Below are positions 51,744 to 61,591 of a stretch of 64,000 nucleotides of DNA, one piece after another (position 1 is the stretch's first letter; every line of letters begins with the position of its first letter). Source of the DNA: an uncultured Clostridia bacterium (GTDB taxonomy: Bacteria > Bacillota > Clostridia > Christensenellales > Aristaeellaceae); the NCBI GenBank assembly GCA_934647235.1, contig CAKUFG010000011.1:1-64000 (forward strand). The letters are read 5' to 3'. Both the position numbers and the translations under genes were made by a program. The notes below the pieces were generated by a model. It had not been told where the DNA came from. It saw only the letters and a program-made list of their open reading frames with translations, and did no database searches.

Positions 51744-53082
51744 GGGTCTTTCGGATAAACTGCAGGCGGCCTTTAAAAAGCTGACGGGCAAGGGCAAGCT
51801 CAACGAGCAGAACATCAAGGACGCAATGCGCGAGGTGCGCATGGCGCTGCTGGAAGCCGACGTCAACTATGTGGTCGTAAAGGATTTTATCAAGCGCGTT
51901 TCCGAGCGCTGCATCGGCACAGAGATTCTGTCCTCCCTGAACGCCGGTCAGCAGGTTATCAAGATTGTAAACGAGGAGCTGACCGCGCTGATGGGCGGCA
52001 GCAACGCCAAGCTCACCTGGTCCTCCTCGGTGCCTACTATTTATATGCTGTGCGGCCTGCAGGGCGCGGGTAAAACCACCATGTGCGGCAAGCTGGCCAA
52101 TTACCTGGCAAAAGAAGGCAAGAAGCCGCTGCTGGCTGCCTGCGATATTTACCGTCCGGCCGCTATCCGTCAGCTGCAGGTAGTGGGCGAGCAGGTTAAC
52201 GTGCCCGTATTTGAAAAGGGCACGCAGGATCCTGTCAAAACCGTGCAGGAAGCCGTGGAGCATGCGCGCTACTATGGCCGCGACGTGCTGATCATCGATA
52301 CCGCCGGCCGCCTGCATGTGGACGAAGCGCTGATGAACGAGCTGTCCCGCATCAAGGAAACCGTCCATCCGCAGGAAATCCTGCTGGTTGTGGACGCGAT
52401 GACCGGTCAGGACGCGGTCAACGTGGCCAAGGCCTTCAACGATCAGCTCAACATCGACGGCGTAATCCTGACCAAGCTGGACAGCGATACTCGCGGCGGC
52501 GCGGCCCTGTCCGTGCGCGCGGTAACGGGCAAGCCCATCAAGTTCTCCGGCACCGGCGAAAAGATGGGCGACATCGAGCCCTTCCATCCCGAGCGCATGG
52601 CTTCCCGCATCCTGGGCATGGGCGATATGCTGACCCTGATCGAAAAAGCCACCGAGAACATGGATCAGGATAAAACCGACAAGCTGGGCAAAAAGCTGCA
52701 GCGCAACGCGGCGGATCTGAACCTGGAGGACTTCCTGGAGCAGATGCAGCAGATGAAGAAGATGGGCCCGCTGTCCAACATTCTCAGCATGCTTCCCGGT
52801 GTTGGCAGCAAGCTCAAGGACGTTGAAATCGATGAAAGCGCCCTCAAAAAGCCCGAAGCCATCGTGCGCAGCATGACCCCGCAGGAGCGCCGCCACCCCG
52901 ACATCCTCAATGCCAGCCGCCGAAAGCGCATTGCCGCCGGCGCGGGCGTAACCGTGCAGGACGTCAATGCCCTGATGCGCCAGTTTGAGCAGATGCGCCA
53001 GATGGTAAAGCAGATGATGGGCAACAAGAAAGGCGCAATGCGCCGCATGGCCGCCGGCATGAACCGGCCGCCCTTCCGCTGA
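51733..53082 (+). CDS. ffh: Signal recognition particle protein Ffh
   Basis: Ffh binds signal sequences and 4.5S/6S-type SRP RNA and delivers ribosomes to the membrane. The 449-residue protein has the N domain, GTPase G domain (GLQGAGKTT, DTAGRLHVD, TKLDSDTRGGAA) and a Met-rich M domain (QMQQMKKMGPLSNILSMLPG, QFEQMRQMVKQMMG). AGGAGG precedes the ATG inside the ylxM end, so expression is coupled. Confidence 0.98.
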   Translation: MAFEGLSDKLQAAFKKLTGKGKLNEQNIKDAMREVRMALLEADVNYVVVKDFIKRVSERCIGTEILSSLNAGQQVIKIVNEELTALMGGSNAKLTWSSSVPTIYMLCGLQGAGKTTMCGKLANYLAKEGKKPLLAACDIYRPAAIRQLQVVGEQVNVPVFEKGTQDPVKTVQEAVEHARYYGRDVLIIDTAGRLHVDEALMNELSRIKETVHPQEILLVVDAMTGQDAVNVAKAFNDQLNIDGVILTKLDSDTRGGAALSVRAVTGKPIKFSGTGEKMGDIEPFHPERMASRILGMGDMLTLIEKATENMDQDKTDKLGKKLQRNAADLNLEDFLEQMQQMKKMGPLSNILSMLPGVGSKLKDVEIDESALKKPEAIVRSMTPQERRHPDILNASRRKRIAAGAGVTVQDVNALMRQFEQMRQMVKQMMGNKKGAMRRMAAGMNRPPFR

Positions 53083-53143
53083 GCAGGTTATCATTTTCAT
53101 ATGATTACCATAGAAAATCCACATCTTTTAGGAGGACAAACCA

Positions 53144-53389
53144 ATGGTTAAGATTCGTCTGAAGAGAATGGGCATGAAGAAGCATCCCTTCTACCGCATC
53201 GTTGTCGCCGATGAGCGCAGCCCCCGCGACGGTCGCTTCATCGAGGAGATCGGCTACTATGATCCCATGCAGCATCCCGCTGTTATCAAGGTTGATAACG
53301 ACAAGGCCGCTGATTGGATGAAGAAGGGCGCTCAGCCCACCGACACGGTTCGCATTCTGCTGAAGAAGAGCGGCGCGATTGAGGGCTAA
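53144..53389 (+). CDS. rpsP: 30S ribosomal protein S16
   Basis: The 81-residue protein has the S16 N-terminus [20 protein letters not shown] and [24 protein letters not shown] precedes the ATG. The order ffh-rpsP-khpA-rimM-trmD is conserved in Bacillota. Confidence 0.98.
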   Translation: MVKIRLKRMGMKKHPFYRIVVADERSPRDGRFIEEIGYYDPMQHPAVIKVDNDKAADWMKKGAQPTDTVRILLKKSGAIEG

Positions 53390-53425
53390 GCGATTGCGTT
53401 TTCATAACGCAGAAAGGAAGCCCGC

Positions 53426-53653
53426 ATGAAAGACCTGATTCTCTTTCTGGCCAAATCCCTGGTGGAAAATCCGGACGCCGTGCAGGTGACGGAAACCGAA
53501 GGCCCTGATTCCATTATCCTTGAGCTCAACGTGGCCCCCGAGGATATGGGCAAGGTCATCGGCAAGCAGGGGCGCATCGCCAAGGCGATCCGCTCGGTGC
53601 TCAAGGCCGCTACGCCCAGGGACAGCAAGCCTGTATTTCTTGAAATCCAGTAA
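53426..53653 (+). CDS. khpA: KH-domain RNA-binding protein KhpA
   Basis: The 75-residue protein has one KH domain with the GKVIGKQGRIAKAIRSVL loop. KhpA (YlqC) forms a dimer, often with KhpB/Jag, and binds RNA in control of cell growth and division. AGAAAGGAAG precedes the ATG; it lies 36 bases after rpsP and is followed by a terminator. Confidence 0.95.
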   Translation: MKDLILFLAKSLVENPDAVQVTETEGPDSIILELNVAPEDMGKVIGKQGRIAKAIRSVLKAATPRDSKPVFLEIQ

Positions 53654-53656
53654 GTG

Positions 53657-53684
53657 GAAAGGCGCGCAACAGCGCCTTTTTTTA
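53657..53684 (+). terminator. Internal terminator between khpA and rimM
   Basis: AAAGGCGC (53658-53665) and GCGCCTTT (53672-53679) pair around GCAACA, followed by TTTTTTT. It lies within an otherwise continuous ribosome-related operon; the rimM ribosome site TAGGAGG follows at once. Confidence 0.8.
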
Positions 53685-53697
53685 TAGGAGGAAGCGC

Positions 53698-54222
53698 ATG
53701 TTCAGCGAATATCTTTCCATCGGCGAGGTGCTCAAGCCCCAGGGCGTTCGCGGTCAGGTAAAGGTGCGGCCCGATACCAACGATCCCGCCCGCTTTGGCC
53801 AGCTGCAGCAGGTATATATCCAGCAGGATAACGCCTATGCCGCCTGGCCAATCAGCGATGTATCCGTGCGGGACGGCTATGTTTACTGCACGCTGAACCA
53901 TGCGCAGACGCGCGACGATGCGGAAAAGCAGCGCGGCGCCATGCTCTATATTGACCGCGAGCACGCCGTGCCGCTGGGCGAAAACGAATACTATATCAGC
54001 GATCTGATCGGCTGCGCAGTGCAGGATCAGCAGGGGCAGGCTATCGGCACATTGGCCGATGTGCTGCAGCCCGGCGCAAACGACGTGTACGAGATCAAAA
54101 CGCCTATGGGCATGATGTACTTGGCGGTCCTGCCCTTTGTGATCAGGCATGTGGATGCAAAGGCCGGAATCATCGTGGTGGACGAAACGCGCTTGCCGGA
54201 GGTGGCAGTATTTGAAGATTGA
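53698..54222 (+). CDS. rimM: Ribosome maturation factor RimM
   Basis: The 174-residue protein has the N-terminal beta-barrel (LSIGEVLKPQGVRGQVKVRP) and C-terminal PRC-barrel (YYISDLIGCAVQDQQGQAIG, VYEIKTPMG). RimM helps assemble the 30S head domain and binds S19. GGAGG precedes the ATG. It overlaps trmD by 11 bases. Confidence 0.96.
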   Translation: MFSEYLSIGEVLKPQGVRGQVKVRPDTNDPARFGQLQQVYIQQDNAYAAWPISDVSVRDGYVYCTLNHAQTRDDAEKQRGAMLYIDREHAVPLGENEYYISDLIGCAVQDQQGQAIGTLADVLQPGANDVYEIKTPMGMMYLAVLPFVIRHVDAKAGIIVVDETRLPEVAVFED

Positions 54223-54958
54223 ACTGCTGACCATCTTTCCCGAGATGTTCGATTCCTTCCTGAACGCCAGTATTATCGGCCGTGCGCGCGAGGCTGGGCT
54301 GCTGGATATCCACGCGACGGATATCCGTCCGTATTCCCAGAATAAGCACAAGAATACGGACGATTATCCCTTTGGCGGCGGGGCGGGCATGCTGATGCTG
54401 GCCCAGCCCATTGCGGACGCCATGAAGGATGCGGCACGACCGCCTTTTCAGGGCAAACGCATCTATATGAGCCCGCGCGGCGTGCCGCTGACGCAGGCGC
54501 TGGCACAGCAGCTATCGCAGGAAGAGCAGCTGGTCATCCTGTGCGGCCATTATGAGGGCGTGGATCAGCGCGTGCTGGATAAGTACATCGACATGGAAAT
54601 CTCCGTGGGCGATTATGTGCTGACCGGCGGTGAAACGGCCGCGATGGTGCTGATTGACTGCGTATCCCGCCTGGTGCCTGGCGTGCTGGGCAGCGCGGAA
54701 AGCGCGGGGGATGAGAGCTTTTCAAACGACGGCCTGCTGGAATATCCGCAGTATACGCGGCCGCGCGTGTTCGAGGATATGGAGGTGCCCGAGGTGCTGC
54801 TCAACGGCGATCACAAAAAGATCAGCCAGTGGCGGCGCGAGCAGGCATTGCTGGCCACGGCGCGCATGCGCCCCGATCTGCTGGATAAGGCAAACATTAC
54901 GCCCGCCGAGCGCCGCTGGCTTTCCGAACAGCTGAACGCTTCAAACGGGCAGGCTTGA
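54212..54958 (+). CDS. trmD: tRNA (guanine-37-N1)-methyltransferase TrmD
   Basis: TrmD methylates G37 next to the anticodon, preventing +1 frameshifts. The 248-residue protein has the SPOUT trefoil knot (YMSPRG, ILCGHYEGVDQRV, SVGDYVLTGGE) and a helical C-terminal domain. The start is TTG at 54212, overlapping rimM, with GGAGG 9 bases upstream; no ATG is available before the conserved KIELLTIFPEMF. The rplS gene that usually follows is absent. Confidence 0.96.
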   Translation: MKIELLTIFPEMFDSFLNASIIGRAREAGLLDIHATDIRPYSQNKHKNTDDYPFGGGAGMLMLAQPIADAMKDAARPPFQGKRIYMSPRGVPLTQALAQQLSQEEQLVILCGHYEGVDQRVLDKYIDMEISVGDYVLTGGETAAMVLIDCVSRLVPGVLGSAESAGDESFSNDGLLEYPQYTRPRVFEDMEVPEVLLNGDHKKISQWRREQALLATARMRPDLLDKANITPAERRWLSEQLNASNGQA

Positions 54959-55017
54959 TCTGATTCTGAAGCTTCAGGCGTGCATTCATAATCGCACAAA
55001 TGAAATAGGTGATGAAG

Positions 55018-56226
55018 ATGCCTTCACAGGAAAATTACGCAATACGCCCCTTGAATACCGGCGATGTGGAGCAGTACAATGCGCTGCTCCGTTACGCCTT
55101 TCAGATTACGGAGCAGGAATTGTCCGAGTGCGGCTGGCAGGATGATGAAATCAAGCAGTCCAAGTTCCCTGTGCTGGAGCGCGCGGACGTGCTGGGCTGC
55201 TTCGACGGAAACGACCTGGTATCGCAGATCGCGGTCTATCCGCTGAAGATGAACATCTACGGCGTGGTGTATCCCGTCGGCTTTGTTACCAGCGTGTGCA
55301 CGTATCCGGAGTATTCCGGCCGCGGCATCATGAAGCGGCTGATGCATCAAAGCCTTGAGCATATGCGCCAGCGCCAGCAGCCGGTGGCCCTGCTGTTTCC
55401 GTATTCCATCCCGCTGTACCGCAAAATGGGGTGGGAGATCATCTCCAACAAGATTTCCTATACCGTTAAGGACCGGCAGATTCCCTCGCAGCTGCAGGCG
55501 CCCGGCCGTGTGCACCGCGTCAATTGGGATAATGAGGACTTCCGCAACCTGCACGCGCAGTTTGCAGCGGCCACGCATGGGTGCCTGTTCCGCAATGCCC
55601 TGGCCTGGGAGGAATACTGGCGCTGGGATGAGGACGACACGGTGGTGGCTATCTACTACGATGCAGCCGGCAAGCCCAGCGGCTATATGGTATATCTGAT
55701 CAAGGACGATATCATGTACGTCAAAGAGATGATTTACCTGACCCGCGAGGCGCAGCAGGGGCTGTGGGAGTATATTCACGCCCACGATTCCATGATCGAC
55801 GAGGTGCGCGGCAGCTCCTATTACAGCGATCCCATCGCCTTTGAGCTGGATGACGGCGATATCCGCGAAACCATCCGGCCCTATATCATGGGACGCATTG
55901 TGGATGCGGAGCAGTTCTTCCCGAAATATCGCTGCGATCCTACGGCCGAAAACGTAACCATTGCCTTTGAAATTGAAGATCATTTTCTGCCATGGAACAA
56001 CAAAACCGTTACGGTGCTGTTCCATCGCGGCGAATGCTCGCTGAGCGCTGCGGCGGCCAAGCATCACGTGAAGCTCTCCATCGCCACGCTGACCGCCCTG
56101 ATGCTGGGCTATAAGACGGCGGCAAAGCTGCAGCGCCTGGGGCGCATCGAGGGCGAGGAACGAACGGTGCGTCTGCTGGACGATGTGTTGCTGCATGAGG
56201 CGCCCTATATTTCAGACTACATCTGA
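55018..56226 (+). CDS. Eis-like GNAT N-acetyltransferase
   Basis: The 402-residue protein has an N-terminal GNAT domain (VTSVCTYPEYSGRGIMKRLM as acetyl-CoA loop), a second GNAT-like region and a C-terminal SCP2-like domain (KHHVKLSIATLTALMLGYK). This three-part layout is that of Eis proteins, some of which acetylate aminoglycosides or peptides; the substrate here is unknown. Several starts lie close together (GTG 55009, ATG 55012, ATG 55018); 55018 has the best spacing to AGGTG. Confidence 0.87.
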   Translation: MPSQENYAIRPLNTGDVEQYNALLRYAFQITEQELSECGWQDDEIKQSKFPVLERADVLGCFDGNDLVSQIAVYPLKMNIYGVVYPVGFVTSVCTYPEYSGRGIMKRLMHQSLEHMRQRQQPVALLFPYSIPLYRKMGWEIISNKISYTVKDRQIPSQLQAPGRVHRVNWDNEDFRNLHAQFAAATHGCLFRNALAWEEYWRWDEDDTVVAIYYDAAGKPSGYMVYLIKDDIMYVKEMIYLTREAQQGLWEYIHAHDSMIDEVRGSSYYSDPIAFELDDGDIRETIRPYIMGRIVDAEQFFPKYRCDPTAENVTIAFEIEDHFLPWNNKTVTVLFHRGECSLSAAAAKHHVKLSIATLTALMLGYKTAAKLQRLGRIEGEERTVRLLDDVLLHEAPYISDYI

Positions 56227-56253
56227 CGCTTCCGCAGGCTTTCAATGATACAG

Positions 56254-56282
56254 ACAGCGCGATTGCAGTCGCGCTGTTTTTG
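56254..56282 (+). terminator. Terminator of the Eis-like gene
   Basis: ACAGCGCGA (56254-56262) and TCGCGCTGT (56269-56277) pair perfectly around TTGCAG, followed by TTTT. Confidence 0.85.
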
Positions 56283-56415
56283 CGTCTGCCAATCCCGTAA
56301 AAAATATGAAATTCTTATTTTTCAGCAGGGTTTTTGCAGTAAACATCGTATAACTATCATGCGCGCTGCAAAACGCGGAAAAATCGCAAAAGACGCAATA
56401 ATATTGTATCCATAT

Positions 56416-56442
56416 GCAGGAAAAACGCGAATTACGGCGAAT
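56416..56442 (+). promoter_or_regulatory. Sigma-H-like promoter before dnaG-rpoD
   Basis: GCAGGAAAA (56416-56424), an 11-base spacer and GGCGAAT (56436-56442) match the sigma-H consensus (RnAGGAwWW, N11-12, RnnGAAT) at every defined position. It would start transcription about 25 bases before dnaG. The rpoD operon of B. subtilis also has a sigma-H promoter. Confidence 0.5.
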
Positions 56443-56472
56443 TATTCTTTCGTGCAGAAAGGGGGACAAGCG

Positions 56473-58224
56473 ATGGCCGGGAGATTTCCCACCGCCTGGA
56501 TGGATGATTTTTACTCCCGCGTGGATATCGTTCAGGTGGTATCGGCTTATGTGCCGCTGAAGAAAAACGGCTCCCGCTATTGGGGCTTGTGTCCCTTCCA
56601 TCACGAGAAAACCCCTTCCTTCTCCGTAAACGGCGAGCAGAACCTCTATTACTGCTTCGGCTGCAAGGCCGGCGGCAATGTGGTGCAGTTTGTCGAGGAG
56701 ATGGAGCATCTTACCTACCGCGAGGCCGTGGAATACCTGGCCAGGCAAATCCACATGCCCATTCCGGAAACCCAGGAGGATCCCGATTATGAGCGCCGCC
56801 GCAGCCAGCGGGAGCGGCTGCTGGGCGCAAACAAGGCGGCTGCGCGCTGGTATCATGCGCAGCTTTGGCTGCCGGAAAATCAGCGCATCCTGGATTATCT
56901 GCACAAGCGCGGGCTGGACGACGGCACCATCCGCAAGTTCGGCCTGGGCGCAGCGCCCGAGGAATGGGACGCGCTGACCCGCGCGCTGGAGCGGCAGGGC
57001 TATACGCAGGAGGAGCTTCGCCTGGCGGGGCTGACCATCGTAAAGCAGGAATCGCGGTTCGATATGTTCCGCAACCGCGCCATCTTTCCCATCATCGACG
57101 CGCAGGGGCAGATTTTAGGCTTTGGCGGCCGCGCCATGGGCGATGCGCAGCCCAAGTATCTGAACACCTCCGACACGCCGGTATTCAACAAACGCAAGGG
57201 CGTTTATGCGGCCAACCTGCTGCGAAAGCAGCGCGATCTCAAGCGCGTGATCCTGGTGGAGGGCTACATGGACGTGGTCGCGCTGATTCAGCACGGCGTA
57301 AACGGCGTGGTCGCCACCCTGGGCACAGCGCTAACCAACGAACAGGCAAGGCTGCTCAAGCGCTATGCGCCTGAAATCTGGGTATCCTATGACGGCGACA
57401 GCGCAGGGCAGCACGCCATCATGCGCGCGCTGGAAATTTTCGAGCAGGAGGATATCCGCGCCCGCGTGCTGTTCTTTCCCGATAATCTGGATCCGGATGA
57501 GTTCATCCGTCAGCGCGGTCTGGATGCTTTCCAGCATCTGCGGCCGCTCAAGGCGGCGGAATACCGCATGCAGCGCGCCAAAGAGGATCTGGATCTGAGC
57601 GACGACGACCAGCGCATCGAATACGCCAAGCGCTGCGCGCAGATTCTTTCCAAGGTGCGCGAGCCGGTGGAGCTGGAAACCTACCTGCAGGCGCTGGCGA
57701 TACAGACCGGCTTTTCCAAGGATGTGCTGCGCCAGCAAATGGGACTGAGCATTACCGAAGCGAATAATGCGGAGCCGCCCAGGGAGAGAATAATCCGCAG
57801 GCGCGCAGGCGACGCGCCCGCAGCCTCCATGCCCGAAAAAACGCTGATTGCGCTGCTGGTCAGCGGCTTAATGCCCAAGGACGCTGTGCGCGATACGGAT
57901 TTTGACGATCCGCAATTGCACATGCTGGCGCAAAAGCTGCTTGCCGGCTCGTCGCCTGCGGCCATTCTGGCCGAATGCGAGACTGAGCAGCAGCGCGTAG
58001 CATACAGCGAGGCATTCGCGCTCAACGCTGAAATCACGCAGGATAACGCCGCCGCCGTGGCGGAGGATTGCCTGCGCACCATCCGTCAGGCCCGGCTGCA
58101 GCGGCAGATTGACGATATCCGCGCACAGCTGGATACCTGCGGCAGCGCCGAAAAGGCCGATATGCTGAAGGAACTTTTGACACTGTCCAACGAATTGGCG
58201 CGCCTCAAGCGCGCGGTACATTGA
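56473..58224 (+). CDS. dnaG: DNA primase DnaG
   Basis: DnaG makes RNA primers at the replication fork. The 583-residue protein has the CHC2 zinc-binding domain (C40, H43, C61, C64), the catalytic TOPRIM domain ([13 protein letters not shown] and DGDSAGQ) and a helicase-binding C-terminus. ATG at 56473 is used because AAAGGGGG lies 7 bases upstream. It is followed by rpoD in 14 bases, the classical macromolecular-synthesis operon without rpsU. Confidence 0.97.
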   Translation: MAGRFPTAWMDDFYSRVDIVQVVSAYVPLKKNGSRYWGLCPFHHEKTPSFSVNGEQNLYYCFGCKAGGNVVQFVEEMEHLTYREAVEYLARQIHMPIPETQEDPDYERRRSQRERLLGANKAAARWYHAQLWLPENQRILDYLHKRGLDDGTIRKFGLGAAPEEWDALTRALERQGYTQEELRLAGLTIVKQESRFDMFRNRAIFPIIDAQGQILGFGGRAMGDAQPKYLNTSDTPVFNKRKGVYAANLLRKQRDLKRVILVEGYMDVVALIQHGVNGVVATLGTALTNEQARLLKRYAPEIWVSYDGDSAGQHAIMRALEIFEQEDIRARVLFFPDNLDPDEFIRQRGLDAFQHLRPLKAAEYRMQRAKEDLDLSDDDQRIEYAKRCAQILSKVREPVELETYLQALAIQTGFSKDVLRQQMGLSITEANNAEPPRERIIRRRAGDAPAASMPEKTLIALLVSGLMPKDAVRDTDFDDPQLHMLAQKLLAGSSPAAILAECETEQQRVAYSEAFALNAEITQDNAAAVAEDCLRTIRQARLQRQIDDIRAQLDTCGSAEKADMLKELLTLSNELARLKRAVH

Positions 58225-58238
58225 AAGGAGCGGCAACA

Positions 58239-59426
58239 TTGAGCACTCAGCCCGAAAAGAAAGAAAATAAGCTCAATGAACTGTATGAGCAGGGTAAGGC
58301 GAAGGGCACGATGACCTATGACGAGATCATCACCAAGCTCTCCACCACGGACATCGACCCGGATCAGTTTGATACGGTGCTGGAAACGCTGGAAGCCATG
58401 GGCGTGGAGGTCATCCGCGACGCCAATTCCGCCGAAGGCCCGCAAACGCCCGAGGCCGCTCCCGAAATCGACGATATCGATCTTTCCATGCCCGAGGGCA
58501 TCAGCATTGACGACCCTGTGCGCATGTATCTGAAGGAAATCGGCAAGGTGCCGCTCCTCAGCGCGGATGAGGAAATCAACATCGCCATGCGCATGGAAAA
58601 GGGCGACGAAGCCAAGCAGATGCTGGAAAGCGGCGTCAACGCCGACGGCAAGCCCTTGACCGACGAGGAAAAGAAGCAGTGCCAGGCCGCTATTGACGAC
58701 GGCACGCAGGCCAAGCGCCTGCTGGCCGAGGCCAACCTGCGCTTGGTCGTATCCATTGCCAAGCGCTATGTGGGCCGCGGCATGCTGTTCCTGGATCTGA
58801 TTCAGGAAGGCAACCTGGGCCTGATCAAGGCCGTAGAAAAATTTGATTACCGCAAGGGCTACAAGTTTTCTACCTACGCCACCTGGTGGATTCGCCAGGC
58901 TATCACCCGCGCCATCGCCGATCAGGCGCGCACCATCCGCATTCCCGTCCACATGGTCGAAACCATCAACAAGCTGATCCGCGTATCCCGTCAGCTGCTG
59001 CAGGAATATGGCCGCGAGCCCACGCCTGAAGAAATTGCCAAGGCCATGGGCATCAGCGAGGCCAAGGTGCGCGAGATCATCAAGATCGCGCAGGAGCCCG
59101 TTTCCCTGGAAACGCCTATCGGCGAAGAAGAAGACAGCCACCTGGGCGATTTCATCCCCGATGACGACGCGCCCGCCCCGGCCGAGGCTGCCTCGCACGC
59201 CCTGATGCGTGAGCAGCTCTGGGATGTGCTTAACACCCTGACCCCGCGGGAGGAAAAGGTGCTGCGCCTGCGCTTTGGCCTGGACGACGGCAATCAGCGC
59301 ACGCTGGAAGAGGTAGGCCGCGAGTTCAAGGTTACGCGCGAGCGTATCCGCCAGATCGAGGCCAAGGCCCTGCGCAAGCTGCGTCATCCCAGCCGCAGCA
59401 AAAAACTGAAGGATTATCTGGAATAA
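58239..59426 (+). CDS. rpoD: Primary sigma factor RpoD (SigA)
   Basis: The 395-residue protein has a short region 1.1-like N-terminus, region 1.2 ([17 protein letters not shown]), region 2 ([40 protein letters not shown]), region 3 and region 4 ([20 protein letters not shown]). It gives the general -35/-10 specificity seen across this window. The start is TTG at 58239, with AAAGGAG 8 bases upstream. Confidence 0.98.
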   Translation: MSTQPEKKENKLNELYEQGKAKGTMTYDEIITKLSTTDIDPDQFDTVLETLEAMGVEVIRDANSAEGPQTPEAAPEIDDIDLSMPEGISIDDPVRMYLKEIGKVPLLSADEEINIAMRMEKGDEAKQMLESGVNADGKPLTDEEKKQCQAAIDDGTQAKRLLAEANLRLVVSIAKRYVGRGMLFLDLIQEGNLGLIKAVEKFDYRKGYKFSTYATWWIRQAITRAIADQARTIRIPVHMVETINKLIRVSRQLLQEYGREPTPEEIAKAMGISEAKVREIIKIAQEPVSLETPIGEEEDSHLGDFIPDDDAPAPAEAASHALMREQLWDVLNTLTPREEKVLRLRFGLDDGNQRTLEEVGREFKVTRERIRQIEAKALRKLRHPSRSKKLKDYLE

Positions 59427-59429
59427 GCC

Positions 59430-60074
59430 GTGCGTTATCCGCAATTAGACGATCGGCTGCAGGCAGCGGCCGATCTTTTTCCCGTCTGCGCATACGGCGC
59501 CGATATCGGCGCGGATCACGGGCGGCTATCCTGCCATCTTCTGCATAGCGGCAAGTGTGCCCGCATGATCGTAAGCGATATCAGCGCAGAATCGCTTGCC
59601 AAGGCGCAGGCGCTTTTAGCGCTGCATCAGCTGGCGGATCGCGCTGATTTTTGCGTGGCCGACGGGCTGAACGCCCTGCGCGGCCATCCAAGCGTGCAGT
59701 GCGCGGTAATGTGCGGCATGGGTGGACGGCTGATATCGCAGATTCTGCGCGAAGGCAGCAGCCTGCTGCAGGGTGCTGCGCTGGTGCTGTCCTCGCATAC
59801 GGATATCCCGCTGGTGCGGCAAACGCTGCTGCAGATTGGCTATGCCATCACGGCGGAGCGTATTGTGCGCGCAAAGGGCCGGTTTTATGTGCTGATGCGC
59901 GCGGAGCCGGGCGCTGCGCAGTATACCGAGCAGGAGTTGTATCTTGGCCCTGCGCTGCTGGATAATCCGCCACCCTTGTGGCAGGATTATCTGCGCTGGC
60001 GAGAGGGCGTGGTTGCCTGCGAAGCCGGGCATGACCGGCAGCTTGCATGGATCAGGAAGGAGCTGGCAAAATGA
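59430..60074 (+). CDS. trmK: tRNA (adenine-22-N1)-methyltransferase TrmK
   Basis: The 214-residue SAM-dependent enzyme has YGADIGADHGRLSCHLL (SAM motif), IVSDISAESLAKAQ and AVMCGMGGRLISQIL, typical of TrmK/YqfN, which makes m1A22 in some tRNAs. The start is GTG at 59430, just after the rpoD stop, with a weak ribosome site (GGAATAAGCC), so translation is probably coupled. It overlaps the nif3-like gene by four bases. Confidence 0.93.
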   Translation: MRYPQLDDRLQAAADLFPVCAYGADIGADHGRLSCHLLHSGKCARMIVSDISAESLAKAQALLALHQLADRADFCVADGLNALRGHPSVQCAVMCGMGGRLISQILREGSSLLQGAALVLSSHTDIPLVRQTLLQIGYAITAERIVRAKGRFYVLMRAEPGAAQYTEQELYLGPALLDNPPPLWQDYLRWREGVVACEAGHDRQLAWIRKELAK

Positions 60075-60871
60075 AAACCGCAGCCGTTCGGGACGTATAC
60101 GACTGGCTGAATCAGATCGCACCCTTTGATACGGCGGAAAGCTACGATAACGCCGGACTGCTGCTGGGCAGCATGTCTGCTCCGGCAGAGCGTATCCTGG
60201 TGGCGCTGGACGCAACGCCTGCCGTGATCGACGAGGCGATCGCCCATCAGGCGCAGCTGATCGTAACGCATCATCCGCTCATGTTCCATGCTGCCAGGAA
60301 CCTCCTGGAGGACGACTACGAGGGGCATGTAATCCGCACGCTGATCCAGCACAACATCAGCCTGATCGCCGCGCATACCAACCTGGATCAATCGCCGGTT
60401 TACAGCGGCAGCGCCGTGCTGACAGAGCTGCTGCACCTGCAGAACGTCCGCCAGGAGGGGTTCATCTTTCTTGGCGACGTGCCTGAGGGCGAAACCACGG
60501 CGGGCAGGCTTCGCCAACGCATCGCGCAGGCAGAGGATGAATATATTTATCTGTATGGCGACGCCGACACCCCCATCCGCACGCTGGCCATCTGCGGCGG
60601 CGCGTTTGACGAGGGCTATCTGCAGGCGCGTCAGCTGGGCGCGCAGGCGTATCTGACGGGCGAGATTCGCCATCACAACGCCATTGCAGCCGTTGGCAGC
60701 GGCTTTGTGCTCTTTGGCGGCGGGCACTACGGCACCGAGGCGGTGCTGGTGCCCAAGCTGGCCAGGGCTTTACAAAACGCGCTGAATGCGCTACAATATT
60801 GTGTCTATGTTTACCCATCCGTTTGCCGGCCCTACGGCGGTCAAGCGGGTATTGAAGGAGGTACCACATGA
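60071..60871 (+). CDS. Nif3-like dinuclear metal centre protein
   Basis: The 266-residue protein of the Nif3/YqfO family (GTP cyclohydrolase 1 type 2-like) has ESYDNAGLLLG, IVTHHPLMFH, AAHTNLD and a C-terminal LTGEIRHHNAI with GGGHYGTE, whose His, Asp and Glu residues bind two metals. It lacks the PII-like insert found in longer B. subtilis YqfO. Its function is unclear in most bacteria. AAGGAG lies 8 bases before the ATG. It overlaps trmK and the zinc-ribbon gene. Confidence 0.93.
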   Translation: MKTAAVRDVYDWLNQIAPFDTAESYDNAGLLLGSMSAPAERILVALDATPAVIDEAIAHQAQLIVTHHPLMFHAARNLLEDDYEGHVIRTLIQHNISLIAAHTNLDQSPVYSGSAVLTELLHLQNVRQEGFIFLGDVPEGETTAGRLRQRIAQAEDEYIYLYGDADTPIRTLAICGGAFDEGYLQARQLGAQAYLTGEIRHHNAIAAVGSGFVLFGGGHYGTEAVLVPKLARALQNALNALQYCVYVYPSVCRPYGGQAGIEGGTT

Positions 60872-61572
60872 GTCAACTGGAATTGCTTTGGGATTATCAA
60901 CAGGCCGATGTGGAGGCGGAGCGTCAGGAAAACACCATGAAGCGCTCGCCCACCCGTCAGCGTCTGCTCAAATATCAGGAATATCTGCGCGAGCAAAAGG
61001 CTGCCAACGCCCGTCTGGAGGAGGAAGTGCACGCCATGGGCGACCGCATGGACGCCCTGAAGGACGCCATCGCCCACACGGAGGAACAGCTTCGCGCCCT
61101 GCACGATCGCTTTGAGGCTGATCGCCCCGAGGACAGCGAAGGCATGCAGACCTATATCCAGGAGACGCAGCGTCTGCTGCAAAATGTGTCCGGCTACGAG
61201 CAGGAGGTACGCCGCATCCGCAAGGACGCTGCCGACCGCGACAGCCAGCAGCGCGATATCGTGCAGCGCGCGGCCAAGGTTCGCAGCGATTATGACCGTC
61301 TGAAGGCCGAGTACGATGTGGAATACAAAGAAAACCTGAAAAAGCTGGAAGAGCTGCGCGCCGCCGTGGCGGAAAAGGCCAAGGGCATCGAGCCCTCCTA
61401 TCTGGAAAAATACAAGGCCATCAAGCAGCACAGCATGCCGCCGCTGGCACAGCTGAGCGGCGATCAGTGCGGCGGCTGCCGCATGTCGCTGCCTTCCGCC
61501 GTGGTGCGCTCCGTGCGCGCAGGCACGCCGGTGGAGTGCGAAAGCTGCGGCAGACTGCTGATCCAGCTGTAA
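60868..61572 (+). CDS. C4-type zinc ribbon protein with long coiled coil
   Basis: The 234-residue protein is a long coiled coil (about residues 15-170) ending in a zinc ribbon, CGGCRMSLPSAVVRSV followed by CESCGRLL. It belongs to a conserved family (CT398-like) often encoded between nif3 and rnpB. Members in other bacteria are linked to flagella or secretion or to RNA, but function here is not known. GGAGG precedes the ATG; its frame overlaps the nif3-like gene by four bases. Confidence 0.9.
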   Translation: MSQLELLWDYQQADVEAERQENTMKRSPTRQRLLKYQEYLREQKAANARLEEEVHAMGDRMDALKDAIAHTEEQLRALHDRFEADRPEDSEGMQTYIQETQRLLQNVSGYEQEVRRIRKDAADRDSQQRDIVQRAAKVRSDYDRLKAEYDVEYKENLKKLEELRAAVAEKAKGIEPSYLEKYKAIKQHSMPPLAQLSGDQCGGCRMSLPSAVVRSVRAGTPVECESCGRLLIQL

Positions 61573-61591
61573 ATTCAATCGTCGTAATTGA

